DNA from: Chara braunii | Lineage: Eukaryota; Streptophyta; Charophyceae; Charales; Characeae | NCBI GenBank assembly: GCA_003427395.1 | Contig: BFEA01000254.1 | Coordinates: forward strand, 770,884 to 795,655 | Direction of reading: 5' to 3' | DNA length: 24,772 nt | Shown here: positions 18,774-24,772 of the stretch, piece after piece | How the letters are laid out: each line of letters begins with the position of its first letter | Position numbering within the stretch: position 1 is the stretch's first letter | The notes under the pieces: generated by a model | What the model was told of the DNA's origin: nothing | What the model saw: the letters and a program-made list of their open reading frames with translations, nothing else | Databases searched by the model: none | Program-made: the position numbers and the translations under genes

Positions 18774-19710
18774 CCAGGTGACCAAAAAAGCAGTGCTTGC
18801 CTCGTGGTGTTCCGCCTCTTTTGGCTTTCCTGATCCAGTCTGCTTTAATCATTGTTTTGATCCATGTCTCGGTTTTGCAGATCAAGGCCGTGTCGCAGAT
18901 CCATTCCTGTCTAAAGCGGATGTTGTTCCTGTCCTCCCAGATGATCCAAGGCAGGATTGAACGAATGGGCTGCGCAAAGTAGCCTCTTCCCACATGCTTG
19001 AACCACAAAGTTAGCCCTGTGCTTGCCCCACCAGACCCACAGTCTTCGGGATGCGGGGCACGACCGGATGAGGTGTTCAAAAAATTTCTCTGCGTGACCC
19101 CCACACCTGACTCAGAGGCATTTGGTGGGGATGTCCATACCTTTTTCGAATAGCCAGATGGCGCATGGAATGGCCATGTGTGACAGCTGCCAGGATAGGG
19201 CAGCAAGCTTTTGGGAGGGCAGGGACTTCATCCTATAGCCGACACATGTCCCGAGGCTCCAAGCACGATGGTGAATGCACCAGTCTGTTGAGTTTGCTTG
19301 CCACCTGCTCTGGTAGGTCAAGTTCCTTGGTGATAATTCTCCTTCCGCACTCGGATAAATATTGGAACAGGAAGACTTGCCTTTCATTTGCCAACATCCA
19401 ACTGTGGTCCAACGGATCCATCTTGAGGCTGCTGAGCGGGTTCCCGTCCATCAGCAAGCTGTGTACGGGGGCGTGAGGATTCTGGGGTGAGGTATGAACT
19501 CTGACCAATTGCAGCGGTTGGCGAGCATCAATGCAGATGTCTGATGGAGCTGGTAGTTGTGAGAGTTTGTCTGACTTTCCAGTTTTGTCCGTCCAGCACT
19601 TGGGTGATTTGGATGATTTGTTGTGGTCTATGTGCCACCCGCGGCTTAGGCCGCAGGCAATTCGACTGCGGTCGCGGCCGATGAGGCCCAGTCCGCAGCC
19701 TGGTTTTTCA
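18774..19710 (-). pseudogene. C-terminal fragment of a second LINE ORF2 (zinc-finger end)
   Basis: From 19710 the minus strand reads GLIGRDRSRIACGL, LPAPSDICIDARQPLQLV, VHTSPQNPHAPVHSLL and VFLFQYLSECGRRIITKELDLPEQV, then QLSHMAIPCAIWLFEKGM. It ends with a zf-RVT-like Cys/His cluster, KCL-stop-VRC..FFEHLIRSCP (about 19128-19065). A frameshift follows, then LPWIIWEDRNNIRFRQEW and a natural-looking stop near 18773. A stop sits between the first two cysteines. Plant-type LINEs carry this region after the RT; its exact role is not established. The RT itself is missing, and the 5' breakpoint abuts (TA)n DNA. Confidence 0.75.
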
Positions 19711-19738
19711 ATATTTTTTTTTACCCTTAAAAATGCGT

Positions 19739-19767
19739 ATATATATATATATATATCTATATATATA

Positions 19768-19801
<34 letters not shown>
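19739..19801. repeat. (TA)n microsatellite, first tract
   Basis: About 63 bp of TA dinucleotides with two C interruptions (TATCTATA), directly upstream of the hammerhead core. Confidence 0.95.
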
Positions 19802-19805
<4 letters not shown>

Positions 19806-19864
19806 TCAGCCTCCTGATGAGTCGATGAAACTCCGACGAAACAATTTGTCACAGCCCCTCGTAT
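19797..19864 (+). ncRNA. Hammerhead ribozyme core (type I order, minimal stem III)
   Basis: All three core elements occur in order. CTGATGA (19814-19820); stem II GTCG (19821-19824) pairing with CGAC (19834-19837) around a 9-nt loop; GAA (19838-19840). Then a mini stem III, ACA (19841-19843) with TGT (19847-19849) around ATT, and the cleavage triplet GTC, so self-cleavage would fall between 19850 and 19851. Distal stem I can form (AGGG 19801-19804 with CCCT 19856-19859, extended by ATAT/GTAT with one bulge), but the bases next to the core (C19813 and A19851) do not pair. Type I hammerheads with very short stem III are known from Penelope-like retroelements. This copy may be partly degenerate. 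Confidence 0.75.
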
Positions 19865-19917
19865 GTTGTCCTCTTCTCCCTCTCTGCCTACGGTTTACCG
19901 GGCAGTTCTATTTGACG

Positions 19918-19936
19918 ATATATATATATATATATA
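19918..19936. repeat. (TA)n microsatellite, second tract
   Basis: Nineteen bases of alternating AT, about 55 bp after the hammerhead, so the ribozyme segment lies between two TA tracts. Confidence 0.9.
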
Positions 19937-20640
19937 CAGGGTAACCGCCGTTCGGGACGGGCCGAACGCCCGAACCCGAACGCCCGAACCCGAACGCCCG
20001 AATGTATGGGACCCCTTGGGGATGCTTTCGGTTGTTCGGGCCGAACGCAGATAAAAAAAAAAAACAAAAAAAAAACAACGAAGTCATAAAAAAACTCTGA
20101 AAAAAAGATACATTATGGAGAAAAATAAATTAAACAAGATTTGCCTGAGCATTACATCCTAATTCCTTACCAAATTTGAAATAAAAATAAAATATAAAAA
20201 TAAATACTAATAATAAAAATAAATAAAAATAAAAAGAGAATTAAATTTAGTGAGTGCGCAAGCATGTTTTCGACACCGCCATCTTTGGCGATTTCTCTTT
20301 TTTTTTTTGGCATAGCAAAATGCCCTGAAAATTTATAGATGTGTACTTCACATAATACAAAACTCACTAAAAAAGTTTCAAAAAATAATAAAAGTTTTTA
20401 GACCCCGAACTAAAGTGAAAACAAAAAGTAAAAAGTGAAGAAATACGTGGGCAAGCACATTTTGACACCGCCATCTTTGGCGATTTTTTATTATTACTTG
20501 GCTGAGCCAAATGACTTGAAAATTTACAGGCATGTACCTCACGTCGTAGAGAACTCAAAAAAAACAATCCAAAAAATATATATTATTTTTAGGCTCCGAA
20601 ATAATTTGTGGCGGGGGCCGAACGCCGCGGGCCCCATTCC
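19937..20640. mobile_element. Candidate element bounded by CCGAACG-rich clusters
   Basis: GGGCCGAACGC occurs at 19959-19969, 20038-20048 and 20615-20625. A 14-bp unit, CCGAACGCCCGAAC, is tandemly repeated from 19962 to about 20001. Between the GC-rich ends lies A/T-rich DNA (20050-20610) that holds a duplicated block. No coding capacity is evident. Arrays of short motifs near the ends suggest a non-autonomous DNA transposon, but terminal inverted repeats are not clearly resolved. Confidence 0.5.
20252..20560 (+). repeat. Direct repeat with conserved CGCCA-TCTT-TGGCG hairpin
   Basis: A 23-nt identical block (20272-20294 and 20464-20486, offset 192) contains the hairpin CGCCA-TCTT-TGGCG. Flanks match more loosely: GCAAGCAT before it, CTTGAAAATTTA.AG and TGTACcTCAC after it. 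The blocks may be two copies of a small transcribed or element-internal unit. Confidence 0.8.
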
Positions 20641-23130
20641 ACTTTCGCTATCCATCCTCCCCTGTCTCCTCCTTACCAGGCTTTGCCGAAGGAGGAGAGT
20701 GCTCGCGTGATGTCTGTGTATGTTTGAAAGAGGTCCAATTGGGGTTTCAACTCCTGCCATCTTCTCATTATCTCCATATTTATTTGTTGTTGGATCAGTT
20801 CAGTTACTTATATCCTCACCCCTTCTATTGCCAAGAGGCATAATTGCCAACAAAGTCCCCATAAGATTACTCTTCGTCCCAATTTAAACATGTTTTCCAC
20901 AAAATCGGATGCCTCCTTGGCCTGTGGCCAAAAACTTGTGAGAATGGCCCTCCATGACCATGGCCATGGCAGGTCAAGGACCATCTTTCTCCATATCCTA
21001 TCTCACCAGCGCCATGTCAGTTTCGCCATGGGGCATTACGTAAAGACATGCTCGATGGTTTCTTCCCACTTACTTATCGGAAAGGCTTGCAAGCATCGCG
21101 AGCACTAGGGTAGGGCATGTCCTTTCTGTTCTAGATTTGTATGATCAATCAACTAGTTCATAGTAGGGAGGCAGCGATGGGCTATCTGTCATCGTAATGA
21201 AGTGATTTTTGTTGGCTTCGTTTTTCGTTCTTGGAACCAGGAGACTGGTGTGAGAAGTGAGTTGTCAACATTTAGGTGTTTTACCCATCTATCATTTACG
21301 GTCTCTTGGGTCTGAGCATTTTGTATGTAGATTTGACAGTCAATTTATGTAGGCTGATCTTCTTTGTGGGGTATGTCCTTCGCCCCTCTGGTTTTCACTC
21401 CCACTCCTTTGGGTCTAAGGGCAATTCTTGTATTCTAGTGGACGGCTGAAAGACCCGAGTTTCCTCTCCCTCGCCCTGGACTTGTACCCGAAAGACTTTT
21501 GTCTTGTCTGTCCAGATGAAAGGATCCCGACTGCCCTGCAAAGATCCTGATCGACTGAGTGCATATCTTTCTACTAGTGCATCCTGATGCCTTATCCAAT
21601 GTACTCTCCCTAGATGCTAAGGATCTCCTCTGAGCCCGACCCAGTCTCCTTCCTTCAGCGAGGGGCCTTTTCTCAGCTTCCTATACCACGAGAGTGGTAT
21701 CCTCTCTATGAGTTTTTCCAGATTTTGTGTGATATGGTGACAGTGTTTTAGTGTGGGGCATAGTTCCTCTGTTGTTTTCCAGTCTCTTCGCTTCTGGTTC
21801 CATAAGTCTCATATTCTGATTACCCCTTGTTTCACTCATTCTTTCCACAGAGAAACTAAGTTGTTCATCACTTGACCCTGCCTGTCTATGAGCCAGCGGT
21901 TCCCAAAGAGGGGTTGGCGGAAAACCTCCTCCCACCAGTCTGGAGGCTGCCTTTCCGGGGGGGGGAGTCGTCGCCAACTCCTCATCAATGAGGGCCAAAA
22001 TTGGTCCATGGCCCCATTCGGATTACCTTCCTTGTTCGGCCATTTTCTTGGGATCGTCCAATAGCGATCCTCGAACCATGTCAGAGGGTGTACTCCAGGG
22101 GGGGCGGGGGGGGCTAGGCGTGCCAGGTGCTCTAGGGCCAGAGGTTGCCAGGGACAGTCCGTGGAGAAGATCAGTTTCCTGATCCATTGAAGTCGCAGGG
22201 CTTGTGTTTGTGCTGTCGGATCTATTACTCCCAGTCCCCGTGCGCTCTTTAGTTGGATGACCGAGTCCCAGACCACCCTGCTGATGAGGTTTTGCAGGTC
22301 GTCATCTCCTCGTAATAAAAAAATTGTCACCTTAGCTTTTAATGCTCATACCGCTTGTTTGCTTAAGGGTCAGACGAGGCACTTGTACCATAATGATGCA
22401 AAGACCACGTTGTTTATTACCAGCGCCCTGCCAAAAAAGGATGTGGATTTTTTTTTCCAGTTTGTTAATTTGGTAAAAGCCGGAGAGGTGATCCACTCAT
22501 CGTTTGTTTGCGGACGACTTGCTGCCATCATCGCGACCCCTAAGATTCTAAGTGGGGCCTCCAGTGGGAGCCATGAGATGTGCGGGGTTTATGGGGGACG
22601 CCCCCCTTGAGAGTGAATCCACCAACCTTGTGTCTTGTTTTCCCAGTTTACTGTCATGTCGGAGAACTGAGAGAACCGTTCCATCAACCGTTGGATCTCC
22701 TCCATGTTCTCGGTCGTGGCGTCCACCATAATCGTGAGGTCATCAGCAAACAGGGAGCATATTGGGATCGCTTCTTCTGGAATATGAGATATTTTGATTT
22801 TGGAAATGTCCTTATTGCTACGAAGATTTGCCGACAAGGCTTCCATGATGACTAGGAAAAGAAAGGGAGCTCTTGGGTCTCCCTGGCGCACCGAGTGTTC
22901 TAATTTTATTGGGGGGGGGCAGTGATCCATTGATTTGGATGCTTGTGGTGGAGGATGCGTACCCATCGCCTGAACATTGGCCCAAAATTCATTTTGTGAA
23001 GGCATCTGTCCAGAAAGACCCAATTCATGTGATCATATGCCTTCTCAAAGTCTATAAACACTAGTGCAACGTTTTGGTGTGATTGACTGGTTAGTTGGAG
23101 GACCTCATGTACCAATCCTCTCCTTTCTAC
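20640..23130 (-). pseudogene. Third LINE ORF2 fragment: RT, thumb and zinc-finger end
   Basis: Minus strand, starting inside the RT. It shows FIDFEKAYDHMNW (motif A; Asp at 23052) and a frameshift in a G9 run (22911-22919). Then come SVRQGDPRAPFLF, the intact catalytic FADD (22750-22739) and MTVNWENK. Downstream are LRILGVAM, FFGRALVINNVVFASLWYKC, two in-frame stops and another frameshift, then VVWDSVIQLKSARGLGVIDP and ALRLQWIRKLIF (22330-22180). Further decayed sequence runs to CSRCLQAF..ETIEHVFT-stop-CP (about 21100-21030), a zf-RVT-like Cys/His cluster. A helical-looking tail (TELIQQQINMEIMRRWQ) near 20810-20760 precedes the CCGAACG element. The endonuclease is missing. Because it has its own zinc end, it is a different element from the 18774-19710 fragment. 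Confidence 0.85.
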
Positions 23131-23470
23131 ACCACTTCTTTCCCTCCTCTTCCCCTCCCCTTCTCCCGTATTCCCTTCCTCTCCCCTCCAGTCATGCCCA
23201 GCCTATACCCCAACCTTATTTCTTGAGATTTAGATTGTAATGACACTTTGTCACTCCTTTCCCTCTTATACTAGTGTAGACCAGCATAGCTTCATGCATT
23301 CAATCTCTTAACAATTTGAAGACTTCCGGTTCCTACTGATGCTGTAAAAAATGAAACTGGCTAATGCTGCCAGAGGTTTCTACTCCGGACCCCGGCCCCG
23401 ACTATTTGCTTCTTCGAAATCAAACAAACATTCAAAAAAAAAAAACAGATAATTGAATTGGCTCTGTAAA
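23131..23470. other. Pyrimidine-rich interval, no gene
   Basis: C/T-rich run at 23123-23195, then mixed sequence and an A run at 23435-23446 just upstream of the SINE. ATTGAATTGG at 23452-23461 is shared with the 5' flank of SINE copy A. Confidence 0.6.
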
Positions 23471-23896
23471 TCCAGCGGCCTAGCTCAGTTCGTAAGGCAC
23501 ACAAGTGGCATTCAGGAGGTCTTGGGTTCAATCCCCAAATCCCCATTGGCCTCATGCACCTTCCTGGGCAAGCTTGGCGCCCGCCACCTAGAGATACACC
23601 GTTGGTCCCCCCGAGTGGCATTGAGCAGACTGCTCATGTTCATAGGGGGAGGGGACCGGAGGGGAGGCACAATGACTGGCCAATCGAAGAAGCTCGGTCC
23701 TGATGCTACCGGCTGACCCCTGGCCGGTATCGCCCACCTGCTGTAGCCGGTATCACACCTGCTGGTGGGTGCAGCTCCCGCATGTTCCCTCGTTGGAGGC
23801 TTGAGCACAGATGTGGCTGCTACAGGGTTCCCCGTAATACTATAATGACAATAAAAAAAGGCCTGAAAGGCCGTCCTGTCCAGATTTGACAGGTAA
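23471..23896 (+). mobile_element. tRNA-derived SINE, type 1, copy B
   Basis: The head starts TCCAGCGGCCTAGCTCAGTT. The A box is TAGCTCAGTTCG (23481-23492); the T-arm TTGGG-TTCAATC-CCCAA (23522-23538) is perfectly paired and lies at exact tRNA distance. The D-stem can also form GCCT/AGGC. The anticodon position would read GGC, but its stem does not pair, and the 3' acceptor strand is lost, as in many SINEs. The body is homologous to copy A, and the 3' end carries an A7 run followed by GGCC-TGAAA-GGCC and CCTGTC-CAGATTT-GACAGG hairpins. No convincing target-site duplication. Confidence 0.92.
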
Positions 23897-24077
23897 GTGT
23901 AGCAAGTACAGTCTAGTGGTCAGCTCGCCTACCAATGCTAGCATCTACTTTCTGATATTCACAGACGCCTAAGCCGCCCCCCCCCGAGTGACTCCGCCTG
24001 TAACTGTGAGCCTCTCCGAGGCCCATAACAAATCATGGCTACTCAAAAAATTCGCAGCCAGAGGTTGCGCTTACCAT
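23897..24077. other. SINE 3' flank with a weak A-box-like motif
   Basis: AGTGTAGCAA (23895-23904) also occurs in the 5' flank of SINE copy A. GTCTAGTGGTCAGCTCGCC (23911-23929) resembles a tRNA D-arm, but no B box follows at the right distance. Confidence 0.4.
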
Positions 24078-24441
24078 GACTGTTTTTTTGTCGTTTTCTG
24101 TAGTTGTTTTTTTGGGAAATGTTGAAGACGTCAAATGAGGTTTGGCGGGGTCTCTTCGGGGTTTAGGAAAAAGAGCAAAGGGTGTGGTCGCGGCTAGGAG
24201 ACGGACCGGTAGTGCGAGTGGTCGTGCTAGGCTTTGGGTAGTGTACGTCCAGTGGTCGTTTCATTCGGTCATTGGGCTTTGTTGCTGTCGGCGACCGGGT
24301 TTCCTTTTTGGGTGGAGGGTTGATCTTCTCTTGTGCTGTTCTTGGGGGCTGTTCGAGGGTTATCTTGACTGTTTTTTTTATCGTTTTCTGTCTTTGCTTG
24401 TCACGGATGTCAAATGAGGTTTGGTAGGGTCTTTTTGATGA
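24078..24441 (+). repeat. Direct repeats about 280-289 bp apart
   Basis: GACTGTTTTTTT.TCGTTTTCTG (24078, 24367) and GTCAAATGAGGTTTGG.GGGTCT (24130, 24409) recur in the same order. The G/T-rich DNA between them includes a 91-codon frame (24142-24417) with no known motif, so I do not call it a gene. Confidence 0.75.
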
Positions 24442-24772
24442 GATGAATGAATCGTTCGTTTGGGGATGGGTGGATGGGTCGAAAATGGAGAGCAGGGGGT
24501 CATCAAAATCGACGATTCAAGAAGAAAAAAAAAAGAAAAAAAAACGGAGTTTCAAGTGCAGGGACGTCGGGGAAGGCCCTCACGAGGGTGGAAGTTGCAG
24601 CAGTTCTTTGAGGAATGTATTTGACCACCATGTGTGGAAGAGTTTGTTTTTTTTTATTTTGCTTTTGTTTTCATTCGTTGTAGTGCCCTGCCAGCCAGGC
24701 AGGGCGTATTTAACGGGTGGCACGTCTCGACGCTGTAGCACCCTGTACCCGCCCTCAATCACAGAATAAGGG
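24442..24772 (-). other. Interval ending with an 8-bp hairpin and A-rich minus-strand tail
   Basis: GCCCTGCC (24685-24692) pairs perfectly with GGCAGGGC (24698-24705) around AGCCA. On the minus strand it is followed by ACTACAACGAATGAAAAC and A-rich sequence, which suits a retroposon 3' end. An A-rich run lies at 24524-24544. No gene was recognised. Confidence 0.5.

Noticed and set aside
19841-19875. Alternative hammerhead cleavage site at the downstream TTGTC (19866-19870)
   Set aside because: It would give a 4-bp stem III with a 21-nt loop but no better stem I; the nearer GTC at 19848-19850 is simpler.
23905-23970. Possible further tRNA or SINE head after SINE copy B
   Set aside because: A D-arm-like stretch is present, but no B box occurs at the required distance.
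24142-24417. 91-codon frame with a hydrophobic C-terminal half
   Set aside because: It lies across G/T-rich repeat DNA, and its hydrophobicity is explained by T-rich composition.
1-24772. CRISPR array, bacterial operon or phage content
   Set aside because: No regularly spaced identical repeats with unique spacers, no bacterial gene organisation; the composition and element types are eukaryotic.

Overview
This window reads as a repeat-dense, transposon-filled stretch of a large eukaryotic nuclear genome. No intact protein-coding gene is visible. Evidence for a eukaryote: decayed non-LTR (LINE) retrotransposons with AP-endonuclease, reverse-transcriptase and C-terminal zinc-finger segments; tRNA-headed SINEs with pol III A and B boxes at exact tRNA spacing; long microsatellites; long homopolymers; and one apparent spliced terminal exon. 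The LINE layout (ORF1, then endonuclease-RT-CCHC ORF2) and the foldback elements fit a plant or streptophyte alga. A charophyte such as Chara is my guess from the look of the LINE proteins, not something the sequence proves.

Layout, left to right. 1-200: (GA)n edge and a palindromic 26-bp minisatellite. 205-4581 (minus strand): a two-ORF LINE broken by stops and frameshifts and lacking its 3' part, with a C-rich strand-biased leader to about 5690. 5838-5946: a GC-rich island that looks like the last exon of an EF-hand protein. 6000-6631: a tRNA-derived SINE with a second short retroposon, bounded by perfect 14-bp target-site duplications, inserted in its 5' flank. 7079-7233: a long foldback with a nested GAAA hairpin. 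8.2-8.4 kb: microsatellites. 9594-9943: a candidate TIR element. 10310-10719: a LINE endonuclease fragment. 11867-12054: a foldback MITE. 13050-13260: a tRNA-Glu-like relic. 13870-14240: a six-unit tandem array of tRNA-like half units. 15797-16290: an AACGCG palindrome cluster with an A/T-rich tail. 16292-16651: a second SINE type with the same tRNA head but a different body. 17.1 kb: (CA)n. 18774-19710 and 20640-23130: C-terminal parts of two further LINE ORF2s. 19739-20640: (TA)n tracts around a hammerhead-ribozyme core, then a CCGAACG-rich element. 23471-23896: a second copy of the first SINE. 24.1-24.7 kb: direct repeats and a terminal hairpin.

The most notable items are the hammerhead core at 19814-19850, bracketed by (TA)n tracts as might be expected of a Penelope-like pLTR relic; the tandem tRNA-like array; the SINE families that share one head but carry different bodies; and the conversion of conserved tryptophan codons to stops by G-to-A changes in the LINE coding strand. 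The inserted elements do not form a pathway; they record successive waves of retroposition and decay, probably partly driven by cytosine methylation.
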